From contig JAOPYP010000207.1 in assembly GCA_025964635.1 (NCBI GenBank), positions 1 through 11,191 of the forward strand: a stretch of DNA of 11,191 nucleotides, written 5' to 3'. The notes below the pieces were generated by a model. It saw nothing but the letters and a program-made list of their open reading frames with translations, did no database searches and was not told the DNA's origin. Origin of the DNA: Actinomycetes bacterium (GTDB lineage: Bacteria; Actinomycetota; Actinomycetes; Streptosporangiales; Streptosporangiaceae). Position 1 is the first letter of the stretch; every line of letters starts with the position of its first letter. This document shows positions 1-6,998 of the stretch, piece by piece. The translations under genes were made by a program, and so were the position numbers.

Positions 1-54
1 GGCGATCCGGCGCGGCGTGAACACCGCGGCGAGGCCGTCACGGCCGTTCAGCAT
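1..54 (-). CDS. Acyl-CoA synthetase (NDP-forming) N-terminus, partial
   Basis: Only the first 18 codons are in the window; the gene runs off the left edge. The ATG lies at 54-52 on the minus strand and the peptide reads MLNGRDGLAAVFTPRRIA. An AGGA ribosome-binding match sits six bases upstream, inside the end of the CoA-transferase beta gene, and the two genes overlap by 7 bp. The pattern L-x-x-x-F-x-P-R-x-I-A is how many NDP-forming acyl-CoA synthetases (acetyl-CoA synthetase ADP-forming family) begin, just before their CoA-binding Rossmann segment. The identification rests on this short stretch plus the operon context of CoA transfer, so it is tentative. If correct, the enzyme would make an acyl-CoA from a free acid, CoA and a nucleoside triphosphate. 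Another CoA-binding or Rossmann protein is possible. Confidence 0.5.
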   Translation of the reverse strand, partial: MLNGRDGLAAVFTPRRIA

Positions 55-887
55 GCGCAGTCCTGGCCGTGACCCGGCTCGAACGTCCGGGCCAGCTCCT
101 TCGGGGAGAACTCGGAGGTCCGCACGCTGAGCGGGTCAACCGAGCGGACCGCGGCCAGCTCGGACGCCGACGGCGGCGGGACCGTGCGGAGGTCCCCGGC
201 GACCTGCAGGTCGAAGCCGGTGGCCCCGCGGACCTCGGCCACGGTGACGTCCGGGAACACCTGCACCAGCCGGGCCTGTCCCTGCGGGTAGTCGAACACG
301 CCCAGCTCGGTGACCAGCCACTGCGGCCCGCCGCCGGTGAAGCCGAGCTCGGCCCGGGTGCCGAGCCGGGTCCGGTGGCCCATGTCGGTGACGAAGTCGC
401 AGTCGCGGACCAGGGTCCGGCCGCTGCGGTGCCGGGTCGTCCACACCGTGAGGTGGCCGATGGTGGCGGACAGGTTGCAGCCGCCGCCCCCGCCACCGAG
501 CTTCACCTTCGGCGGCCCGCCGTCGCGAGCGGCCGTGCCGATCGCGGTGACGTTGGTGTTGCCATACCCGTCGATCTGCCCGCCGGACAGGAACATCCGG
601 TCCACGTCGCCGCGGACCGCGGCGTCGAAGAATTCCTCGAACCGCATGCTGTACGCCGCGCCGCGGCGCAGGCTGGCGTCGTTGCTGGTGGGCGGGATGA
701 ACGGCGGGTCGGGGTTGATGGCGTACATGGCCCCTTCGACCAGCAGGATGTCCCGCGCGTGGGTGCGCCGGGCCACGTGCATCGCCACCTGCGCGCACGG
801 GCTGCCAAACCCGTGGAACACGGTCTCCCGGGGCCGGATGGTCCGGGCCAGCGCCACCACGAACCACTCGTCGATCGTCCAGCTCAT
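48..887 (-). CDS. CoA-transferase subunit beta (family I, GctB/IpdB-like)
   Basis: A 279-residue protein of the class I CoA-transferase beta family, the partner of the alpha subunit encoded just upstream. Such heterodimers move CoA between carboxylic acids through a glutamyl-CoA thioester. Glu51 in LLVEGAMY lies where the catalytic Glu of glutaconate CoA-transferase subunit B is expected. A glycine-rich loop GGGGGGCN at residues 131-138 matches the family's conserved glycine loop, and the C-terminal TGFDL (223-227) and PPPSASEL stretches are family-typical. The ATG at 887 is chosen over a start 12 codons upstream because it overlaps the alpha stop as ATGA and has GGGAGAG about six bases upstream. 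This implies translational coupling and 1:1 subunit production. The substrate cannot be read from sequence. The IpdB-like ring-opening hydrolases are in the same superfamily, but the apparently retained Glu favours true transferase activity. Confidence 0.88.
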   Translation of the reverse strand: MSWTIDEWFVVALARTIRPRETVFHGFGSPCAQVAMHVARRTHARDILLVEGAMYAINPDPPFIPPTSNDASLRRGAAYSMRFEEFFDAAVRGDVDRMFLSGGQIDGYGNTNVTAIGTAARDGGPPKVKLGGGGGGCNLSATIGHLTVWTTRHRSGRTLVRDCDFVTDMGHRTRLGTRAELGFTGGGPQWLVTELGVFDYPQGQARLVQVFPDVTVAEVRGATGFDLQVAGDLRTVPPPSASELAAVRSVDPLSVRTSEFSPKELARTFEPGHGQDCAC

Positions 888-1816
888 GAAGACTCTCCCG
901 CGCGTGAGAACAGCTCCTGCCACGTCTCGGTGGACCGGGACCAGTCGGCCAGCTGGGTGAGCCGGTCGGCGCCGAGCGCGCCCCGGTAGCTCTCCTCGCT
1001 GTCCAGCACGTAGGTCGCCAGGTACTTCTCCAGGTCCTCCGGTCCGGACTGGGCCGCCGCCACGTACTCCTGCAGGTGGCTGCGGTCGTACGCGTAGCGC
1101 GGGTAGCAGGACGACGGATGCGCCCCGAACGGGACGTGGGCCACGGCCGCCACCAGGTGCGCGGGGATGATGACGCCGGCCGCGATCACCTGCTCGGTGG
1201 ACACCAGCTCGTCCACGGTCGCGACGACCGTCTGCGACGCGGACGCGAACCTCTCATCCAGGACGTACGGCTGCTCCAGGTGCAGGTTGCCGTAACGATC
1301 CCCGGACGGCGCGTGCAGCAGCGTCACGTCCGGGCGCAGCGGCGGCACCGCAACCAGCGTCTCCCCGGTGAACGGGCAGGTGACCTCCGCGTACTCCGGG
1401 TGCAGCCGGACGATGTCCGAGCCGCGGACCCCGCGGACCGGCAGGAACGGCACCCCCATCTCGGCGGCCCGCAACTGGGCCAGGATCGTGGCGCAGCAGC
1501 TCTCCGCCACCTCGATCGTGCCTTCCTCGGCGGCCCGGCGGTAGGCGGGGGCCAGCCCGAGGTCCTGCTCGAACCCCACGTAGCTTTCCTCGCACCGGCG
1601 GACCGCCCCCGCCCCGACCAGCATGTCCACGTCGATGCTGTGCGCCGACCCGACCAGGTGCAGCCCCGTCCGGCGCTGCCGGACCAGCTCCCGGACCAGG
1701 GCCATGGGCAGCCGCGCGGACAGGCCACCGCCCAGCGCGATAAGGGCACCGTCGCTGACCAGGGCGGCCGCGTCGGCCAGGCTGGCCCGCTTGTCGGCTG
1801 GCGGGTGCAGGCTCAT
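884..1816 (-). CDS. CoA-transferase subunit alpha (family I, GctA/IpdA-like)
   Basis: A 310-residue CoA-transferase alpha subunit. Family signs are ALGGGLSARLPMALVRELVR near residues 27-46 (CoA-binding loop followed by a helix), VPFLPVRGVRGSD at 122-134, DVTLLHAPSGDRYGNLHL at 163-180 and the VDELVSTEQV segment at 201-210. The length fits the family. It should pair with the beta subunit encoded by the next gene to form the active enzyme, probably cytoplasmic. The ATG at 1816 has a strong GGAGG site seven bases upstream and overlaps the stop of the preceding flavoprotein gene as ATGA. The beta ATG overlaps this gene's stop the same way. The chain of 4-bp overlaps indicates one transcript with coupled translation. 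The acyl donor and acceptor are unknown; the nearby acylating aldehyde dehydrogenase suggests an acid or acyl-CoA derived from an aldehyde. Confidence 0.88.
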   Translation of the reverse strand: MSLHPPADKRASLADAAALVSDGALIALGGGLSARLPMALVRELVRQRRTGLHLVGSAHSIDVDMLVGAGAVRRCEESYVGFEQDLGLAPAYRRAAEEGTIEVAESCCATILAQLRAAEMGVPFLPVRGVRGSDIVRLHPEYAEVTCPFTGETLVAVPPLRPDVTLLHAPSGDRYGNLHLEQPYVLDERFASASQTVVATVDELVSTEQVIAAGVIIPAHLVAAVAHVPFGAHPSSCYPRYAYDRSHLQEYVAAAQSGPEDLEKYLATYVLDSEESYRGALGADRLTQLADWSRSTETWQELFSRAGESS

Positions 1817-3207
1817 GGGGATCCTCCAGCGGTAAGGGCGGCCAGCCCGCGGGCGGCCTTGATCGCCGCAGCCAGCACGGGGTCGTACACCGGCGCGAAC
1901 GGCGGGGCGTAGCTGAGGTCGAGCGCCGCCACGTCGTCCACGGTGAACCCGGCGTGCAGCGCGGTGGCCAGGACATCGACGCGCTTGGCCGCGCCTTCGC
2001 GGCCCGCGATCTGCCCGCCGAGCAGCCGCCCGTCCCGGGTGTGCACCAGCCGGACGTGCAGCGGCGAGCCCCCCGGGTAGTACTTGGCCCGGGACCGGGA
2101 GACCTCGTCGGTCGCCACCGCGTCCAGGCCGGCCGCCTGCGCGTCGGCCAGCCCCAGTCCGGTGCGGGCCACCTCCAGGTCGAACACCTTGACCACCGCC
2201 GTGCCGACCACGCCGCGGAACGCGGCGGTCCCGCCGGCGGCCACCGTCCCGGCCACCCGGCCCGTTTTGTTGGCGGCGGGTCCGAGCGGGACCCAGGCGG
2301 GGCGGCCCAGCACCAGGTGCGGCAGCGCGACCGCGTCCCCGGCGGCGAACACGTCCGGCAGCGAGGTGCGCATCCCCGCGTCCACCACCACCGAGCCGTC
2401 GGGCAGGTGCCCGGCGCCCGCCTGGATCAGCAGGTCCGTGGCCGGGCGGACGCCGACCGCGATGACCACCAGGTCGGCGGGGATCTCCCCTCCGTCCACG
2501 ACCGCGGTCAGGCTGCCGGCGGGAGTGCTGCCCTTGTCCACCGCCTCCAGCCGTGCGCCCAGCCACAGCCTCGTGTGCCGTTCCAGCTCGGCCTGGGCCA
2601 GCGCGGCGATCGGCTCGTCCACGGTGCCCAGGACCCCGGGCAGCGCCTCGACCACGTCCACGGCCACCCCCGCGCAGACCAGCGCCTCCGCGGCCTCGAG
2701 ACCGATGTACCCGGCGCCCACCACGACCGCGCGGCGGATCGTGCCGCTGGCGAGCAGCCGCCGCAACCCGATCGCCTCGTCCAGGGACCGGATCGTGAAC
2801 ACGTGAGGCTCGTCGAGTCCGGGCACCGGCGGGCGGACTGGGTCGGCGCCGCTGGTCACTACCAGTGCGTCGTAGGTCAGGGATTCCTGGTCCTCGGCCG
2901 CGCCGGTCCCGGCGGCCAGCCGCACCTGCCGGGCGCCCGGATCGATCGCGGTGACCCGGGTGCGCAGCCGCAGGTCGATGCCGCGCTTCTCGCGGAACGT
3001 GGACGGGGGATAGGCGACCAGGTCCTCCGCCTCCGGCACGATGCCGCCCAGGTAGTACGGAATCCCGCACATGCCGTAGGCGGCGAAGCCGCCCGCTTCG
3101 CAGACGACCACCTCGAGGCCGGGGTCGACGCGCCGGGCCGCCGAGGCGGCCGACATCCCGGCGGCACCGCCGCCGATCACCACGAGCCGTGCCACCCGTG
3201 CTCCCAT
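1813..3207 (-). CDS. FAD/NAD(P) disulfide oxidoreductase, CoA-disulfide reductase-like
   Basis: A 464-residue flavoprotein of the CoA-disulfide reductase / NADH oxidase / NADH peroxidase group. It has an N-terminal FAD Rossmann motif (VVIGGGAAG, residues 9-17), a single redox cysteine Cys47 in GMCGIPYY, an NAD(P) Rossmann motif (VVGAGYIG, 162-169), a second FAD contact (FAAGDA, 287-292) and a C-terminal dimerisation domain ending in DLSYAPPFAPVYDPV (430-444). Only one active-site cysteine is visible, unlike glutathione reductase or 2-ketopropyl-CoM carboxylase, which use a CxxxxC pair. Likely roles are NAD(P)H-dependent reduction of CoA or another thiol's disulfide, or oxidase/peroxidase activity. 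It heads a four-gene overlapping operon with CoA transferase genes. The start is ambiguous: GTG at 3210, ATG at 3207 (tight GAGG), or GTG at 3195 with GGGAG at good spacing, which would begin at ARLVVIGGG. Confidence 0.85.
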   Translation of the reverse strand: MGARVARLVVIGGGAAGMSAASAARRVDPGLEVVVCEAGGFAAYGMCGIPYYLGGIVPEAEDLVAYPPSTFREKRGIDLRLRTRVTAIDPGARQVRLAAGTGAAEDQESLTYDALVVTSGADPVRPPVPGLDEPHVFTIRSLDEAIGLRRLLASGTIRRAVVVGAGYIGLEAAEALVCAGVAVDVVEALPGVLGTVDEPIAALAQAELERHTRLWLGARLEAVDKGSTPAGSLTAVVDGGEIPADLVVIAVGVRPATDLLIQAGAGHLPDGSVVVDAGMRTSLPDVFAAGDAVALPHLVLGRPAWVPLGPAANKTGRVAGTVAAGGTAAFRGVVGTAVVKVFDLEVARTGLGLADAQAAGLDAVATDEVSRSRAKYYPGGSPLHVRLVHTRDGRLLGGQIAGREGAAKRVDVLATALHAGFTVDDVAALDLSYAPPFAPVYDPVLAAAIKAARGLAALTAGGSP

Positions 3208-3342
3208 CACCTCGACACCCGGTCATCCGAGCATGCGGGCCGCGCCGCCGCGGCGGTCAGGTCATCCCGGGACAAAGAAGCGGGGCAGGCTCGACCCGCC
3301 AGAACAATGGAATCGGCGCCTAAGGGCGTCACGCTGGGCAGC
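3208..3342. promoter_or_regulatory. Divergent promoter region between flavoprotein and aldehyde dehydrogenase genes
   Basis: About 135 bp separate the two divergent translation starts, so promoters for both directions must lie here or just inside the genes. The stretch holds a 12-bp perfect palindrome CCGCCGCGGCGG (3245-3256) and a direct repeat GGTCATCC at 3221-3228 and 3260-3267. Both could be regulator contacts, but GC-rich palindromes arise readily by chance in such DNA. No convincing -35/-10 pair was found. The presence of a shared promoter region is inferred from gene orientation, not from consensus elements. Confidence 0.4.
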
Positions 3343-4824
3343 ATGACGGAGCGCAGCAGCAGCAAGCAGGGCCCCGTGGTGGCTAACCCCGCGGTGGCCA
3401 ACCCCGTGGTGGCCGACACTGTGGCGGCCAGCCCGGCGGCCAGTGAGGTGGCGGCGGTCGTGGACCGGGCTCGCGCGGCCGCCCGGGCCATCGAGTCCTA
3501 CACCCAGGAGCAGGTGGACGAGCTGGTCACGGCCGTGGCCTGGGCCGTGGTGCGCAAGGACCACGCCGAGGCGCTGGCCCGGCTCGCGGTGGACGAGGGC
3601 GGGTTCGGCAACTACGCCGACAAGGTCGCGAAGATCAGCAAGCGGGTGACCGGTGTGCTGGCCGACATGACCGGGCTGCGCACCGTCGGGGTCGTGGAGG
3701 AGCTGCCCGCCGCCGGGCTGGTGAAGATCGCCAAGCCGGTCGGGGTGGTCGCGGCGCTGATCCCGACCACGGGCCCGGACGCGACCCCGCCGGTCAAGGC
3801 GCTGTTCGCGCTCAAGGGCCGGAACGCGATCATCTGCGCGCCGCACCCGCGGACCACGGGGGCCACCGAGGCCGTGGTCGGGTTCATGCGGGCCGCGTGC
3901 GAGCAGGTCGGCGCGCCCGCGGACCTGGTCCAGTCGCTGCCCGCGCCGTCGCTGCCGAAGACCCAGGAGCTGATGCGCCAGGCCGACCTGATCGTCGCGA
4001 CCGGCGGCGCGGGCATGGTGCGCGCCGCGTACAGCTCAGGCACCCCGGCCTACGGGGTAGGAGTGGGCAACGCCGTGCACGTGGTGGACGAGACCGCCGA
4101 CCTGGCCGACGCGGCCTCGGCCATCCTCACCGCGAAGACCTTCGACAACGCCACCAGCTGCCTGGCTGACAATGCGCTGGTCGTGCACGCGGACGTGTAC
4201 GACGAACTGCTCTGGCGGCTGACCGAGGCCGGCACGCACCAGTGCGACCCGCAGCAGAAGGAGGCGCTGCGCCAGGTGATGTGGCCGGACGGCGGCCCGG
4301 TGCCCACGGTCGCCGTGGTAGCGAAATCCGCGGCGCACATCGCGGGGCTGGCCGGCTTCGAGGTCGATTCAGCCTGCCCGATGCTCCTGGTCGAGGAGAC
4401 GGGCACCGGTCCGGATCATCCGTTCTCCGGCGAGAAGCTGTCCGTGGTGCTGGCCCTCTACCGCTACGAGGGCGACATCAGCGCGGCCGCCGAGCTGGTC
4501 AACGCGATCACCGCCTACCAGGGGCTCGGTCACACCTGCGGCATCCACACCAGCTCGGATGCGAACGTGGAGCGGCTGGCCCTGACGACCCGGACGGCCC
4601 GGGTGCTGGTGAACCAGAACCTCAACGAGGGCGCGGGGAGCCCGCGCAACGGCCTGCCATTCACGCTCAGCCTCAGCTGCGGCACGTGGGGCGGCAACAT
4701 CACCACCGAGAACGTCAACGCGAGGCACTTCGTCAACCTCACCTGGGTGTCCCGGCCCATCGAGCCGAGGACGATCAGCGAGGAAGCGCTGTTCGGCGCG
4801 CACTGGCACGCCTACGGCCGCTGA
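3343..4824 (+). CDS. CoA-acylating aldehyde dehydrogenase (SauS/SucD/EutE-like)
   Basis: A 493-residue NAD(P)-dependent acylating aldehyde dehydrogenase, the only plus-strand gene. It should oxidise an aldehyde and trap it as an acyl-CoA. Cys273 in TFDNATSC is the catalytic cysteine motif of the acylating branch; IVATGGAGMV (217-226) and GVGVGN (238-243) are cofactor-site motifs. The C-terminal CGTWGGNITTENVNARHFVN stretch (446-465) resembles sulfoacetaldehyde dehydrogenase SauS, although related semialdehyde dehydrogenases share it. Residues 1-35 are a low-complexity extension. The start is uncertain: an in-frame ATG at 3307 adds 12 residues, and neither ATG has a good ribosome-binding site. 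It diverges from the CoA-transferase operon and is probably co-regulated with it. The substrate is unknown: sulfoacetaldehyde, a thioether aldehyde, succinate semialdehyde or acetaldehyde are all possible. Confidence 0.87.
   Translation: MTERSSSKQGPVVANPAVANPVVADTVAASPAASEVAAVVDRARAAARAIESYTQEQVDELVTAVAWAVVRKDHAEALARLAVDEGGFGNYADKVAKISKRVTGVLADMTGLRTVGVVEELPAAGLVKIAKPVGVVAALIPTTGPDATPPVKALFALKGRNAIICAPHPRTTGATEAVVGFMRAACEQVGAPADLVQSLPAPSLPKTQELMRQADLIVATGGAGMVRAAYSSGTPAYGVGVGNAVHVVDETADLADAASAILTAKTFDNATSCLADNALVVHADVYDELLWRLTEAGTHQCDPQQKEALRQVMWPDGGPVPTVAVVAKSAAHIAGLAGFEVDSACPMLLVEETGTGPDHPFSGEKLSVVLALYRYEGDISAAAELVNAITAYQGLGHTCGIHTSSDANVERLALTTRTARVLVNQNLNEGAGSPRNGLPFTLSLSCGTWGGNITTENVNARHFVNLTWVSRPIEPRTISEEALFGAHWHAYGR
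3379..3438 (+). repeat. Imperfect 15-bp tandem repeat encoding a pentapeptide repeat
   Basis: Four in-frame 15-bp units at the 5' end of the aldehyde dehydrogenase gene encode VANPA, VANPV, VADTV and AASPA. The first two units are nearly identical in DNA (GTGGCTAACCCC versus GTGGCCAACCCC). The unit length is a multiple of three, so copy changes would keep frame. The repeat makes a disordered Ala/Val/Pro-rich leader before the first helix of the enzyme. Confidence 0.7.
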
Positions 4825-4828
4825 GCCA

Positions 4829-4842
4829 CCGGGGCAGCCCGG
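4829..4842. terminator. Possible short hairpin between convergent genes
   Basis: The aldehyde dehydrogenase and the S9 peptidase genes converge with only 24 bp between their stop codons. That gap contains CCGGG-GCAG-CCCGG, a 5-bp stem with a 4-base loop that could act on both strands. There is no T tract, so an intrinsic terminator is only a weak possibility. Confidence 0.25.
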
Positions 4843-4848
4843 CCCTGG

Positions 4849-6996
4849 TCAGGCGGGCGCGGCGGTGGCCGCGATCCAGGCCAGCACCAGGGCCTCCTCC
4901 TGCCATGCGTCGTACCGGCCGCTGCGCCCGCCGTGCCCGGCTGCCATCTCCGTCTTCAGCAGGAACGGGCCGCCCGGTGCCTCCGCCTGGAGCCGGGCGA
5001 TCCACTTCGCTGGCTCGGTGTAGAGCACCCTGGTGTCGTTGAGGCTGGTGACCGCGAGCACGGGCGGGTAGTCCCGGTCGGTCCTGATGTTCTCGTACGG
5101 CGAGTATGACTTCATGTACCGGTAGACCTCGGGGTTGTGCAGTGGGTCGCCCCACTCCTCCCACTCGGTCACCGTGAGGGGCAGGGACGGATCCAGGATG
5201 CTGGTCAGCGCGTCCACGAACGGGACCTGGGCCACCACGGCGCCGAAGGCGCCGGGGTCGATGTTCAGCGCCGCCCCCACCAGCAGGCCGCCGGCCGAGC
5301 CACCGCGCGCCACCAGGCGCTGCGGCGACGTCCAGCCCTCGCTGACCAGATGCCGCGCGCACGCCACGAAGTCGGTGAACGTGTTGATCTTGTTCAGCAT
5401 CTTGCCGTGGTCGTACCACCGGCGTCCCAGTTCGCCCCCGCCGCGGATGTGGGCGATCGCGTAGCCGAACCCCCGGTCGAGGAGGGACAGCCGCGGGATG
5501 GAGAAGCCGGGATCGATCGAGGCCTCGTAGCTGCCGTACCCGTACAGCACGAACGGCGCGCGGCCGTCGCGCGGCGTCCCGGCCCGGCAGACCAGCGAGA
5601 TTGGGACCTGGGTGCCGTCCGGCGCGGTCGCCCACAGCCGGTGCTGCTCGTAGTCGGCCGGGTCGTACTCGGCCCCGCCCGGCAGGGGCAGCACCGGGCG
5701 CCGCCGCAGCAGGGTCAGGTCGCCCGTCTGCGTGTCGCAGTCGTAGACCGAGTCCGGGGTCACCAGTGAGCCGTAGCCCAGCCGGTAAGCCCGCGCGCCG
5801 TACTCGGGATTCGCCCCGGGCGAGACCCGGTAGACCGGCTCGGGGAAGGCGATCTCGTGCTCGCTGCCGCCGGACCGCAGCACCCGCAGACCGGTCAGCC
5901 CGTCCCGGCGCAGGTGGACGACGAGGTGGTCAGCGAACGCGTCCACGCCGAGCAGCCGGGTGTCGGCGCGGTGGCGCACGACCGGCGTCCAGGCCGCGGG
6001 ACCGGACAGCGGCGCCTGGGCCAGCTCGACCTGGGCCAGCTCGAAGTTCTCCGCGTGGTCGTTGTGCAGGATCAGCAGCCGGTCGACGCCCGCGGTCACC
6101 TGGTGCTCGACCTCGTACTCGACGCCCTGGCGCCGCGGGGCCACGACTGTGAACTCCCCGCCCGGCTGCGCGGCGTCCAGCAGCCACACCTCGCTGGTCA
6201 GCTTGCTCGAGGCGGAGATGACCAGGAAACGCTCGCTGCGGGTCAGCCCGACGCCGACCCAGAACCGCTCGTCCGCCTCCTCGAACACGACCAGGTCCTC
6301 GGTGGCCGGGGTGCCGATGAGGTGCCGCCACACCCGGTACGGCCGCCACGCCTCGTCCACGGTCACATAGAACAGGGCCGAGCCGTCGGCCGACCACGCG
6401 CCGCCGTAGAACGTGCCGGGGATCTCGTCGGGCGCCGTTTCCCCCGAGGCCAGGTCCTTGACCCGCAGGGTGAACCGCTCGCTGCCGGCGAAGTCGGTGG
6501 AGTAGGCGAGCAGCCGCCCGTCGGGGCTCACGCTGAACGCGCCGAGGGAGAAGAACTGCCCGTCGCCGGCCAGCGCGTTCCCGTCGAGCAGGACCTCCTC
6601 GCCGTCCAGCGGCCCCCCGTCCAGCCGCCCGTCGTCCCCGGTCCCTGGCGGTCCCGTGTCCGCCGGCCGGACGGCCCGCCGGCAGTGCAGCGCGTACTGC
6701 TTCCCCTCGACCGTCCGGGAGTAGTACCACCAGCCTCCCTTGCGGGAGGGCACGGACAGGTCGGTCTCCTGGGTCCGGGCCTTGATCTCGCCGAAGATCG
6801 TGTCGCAGAGGGGGGCCTGGGCCGCCGTCATCGCCTCGGTGTAGGCGTTCTCGGCGTCCAGGAAGGCGATCGTTTCCGGGTTCTCCTTGCCGGCCAGCCA
6901 GGAGTACTCGTCGATCACGGTGTCGCCGTGATGGGTGCGCTCGGCGGGGACCCGGGCCGCGGCCGGGGGAGCCGCCACACCTGGCTCAGCGGTCAC
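4849..6996 (-). CDS. Oligopeptidase B-like S9A serine peptidase
   Basis: A 715-residue prolyl oligopeptidase-family enzyme closest in motifs to oligopeptidase B (protease II, PtrB), which cleaves short peptides after basic residues in the cytoplasm. The N-terminal part (about 1-430) is the beta-propeller region with repeats such as FSVSPDGRLLAYS and WSADGSALFY; the C-terminal part is the alpha/beta hydrolase. The catalytic triad is visible: Ser567 in RGGSAGG, Asp654 in SLNDTRV and His688 in AAGHGGRSGRY. YGYGSYEASIDPGFS (485-499) and RGGGELGRRWY (518-528) are family-typical. No signal peptide is seen. The start is GTG at 6996, two bases after the MEDS gene stop, with no clear ribosome-binding site, suggesting reinitiation after MEDS translation. 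E. coli PtrB is 686 residues, so the length fits. Its link to the surrounding metabolic genes is unclear. Confidence 0.92.
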   Translation of the reverse strand: MTAEPGVAAPPAAARVPAERTHHGDTVIDEYSWLAGKENPETIAFLDAENAYTEAMTAAQAPLCDTIFGEIKARTQETDLSVPSRKGGWWYYSRTVEGKQYALHCRRAVRPADTGPPGTGDDGRLDGGPLDGEEVLLDGNALAGDGQFFSLGAFSVSPDGRLLAYSTDFAGSERFTLRVKDLASGETAPDEIPGTFYGGAWSADGSALFYVTVDEAWRPYRVWRHLIGTPATEDLVVFEEADERFWVGVGLTRSERFLVISASSKLTSEVWLLDAAQPGGEFTVVAPRRQGVEYEVEHQVTAGVDRLLILHNDHAENFELAQVELAQAPLSGPAAWTPVVRHRADTRLLGVDAFADHLVVHLRRDGLTGLRVLRSGGSEHEIAFPEPVYRVSPGANPEYGARAYRLGYGSLVTPDSVYDCDTQTGDLTLLRRRPVLPLPGGAEYDPADYEQHRLWATAPDGTQVPISLVCRAGTPRDGRAPFVLYGYGSYEASIDPGFSIPRLSLLDRGFGYAIAHIRGGGELGRRWYDHGKMLNKINTFTDFVACARHLVSEGWTSPQRLVARGGSAGGLLVGAALNIDPGAFGAVVAQVPFVDALTSILDPSLPLTVTEWEEWGDPLHNPEVYRYMKSYSPYENIRTDRDYPPVLAVTSLNDTRVLYTEPAKWIARLQAEAPGGPFLLKTEMAAGHGGRSGRYDAWQEEALVLAWIAATAAPA

Positions 6997-6998
6997 GG

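Noticed and set aside
69..989. Long plus-strand open frame opposite the CoA-transferase genes
   Set aside because: Arg/Ala/Gly-rich, no recognisable motif, and antisense to the well-supported beta subunit; typical of open frames opposite GC-rich genes.
1813..3207. E3 dihydrolipoyl dehydrogenase for the E1 pair, or 2-ketopropyl-CoM carboxylase
   Set aside because: Both need a CxxxxC redox pair near the FAD site; only a single Cys47 in the CGIPYY context is present.
1817..3226. Minus-strand frame fused ahead of CoA-transferase alpha
   Set aside because: It is an out-of-frame reading of the flavoprotein gene; the alpha gene has its own ATG at 1816 with a strong GGAGG.
1954..3342. Long plus-strand upstream extension of the aldehyde dehydrogenase frame
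   Set aside because: The extra ~460 residues are antisense to the flavoprotein gene and have no family similarity; the enzyme begins near 3307 or 3343.
3343..4824. Bacterial microcompartment enzyme
   Set aside because: No shell protein genes in the window and the N-terminal leader does not look like an amphipathic encapsulation helix.
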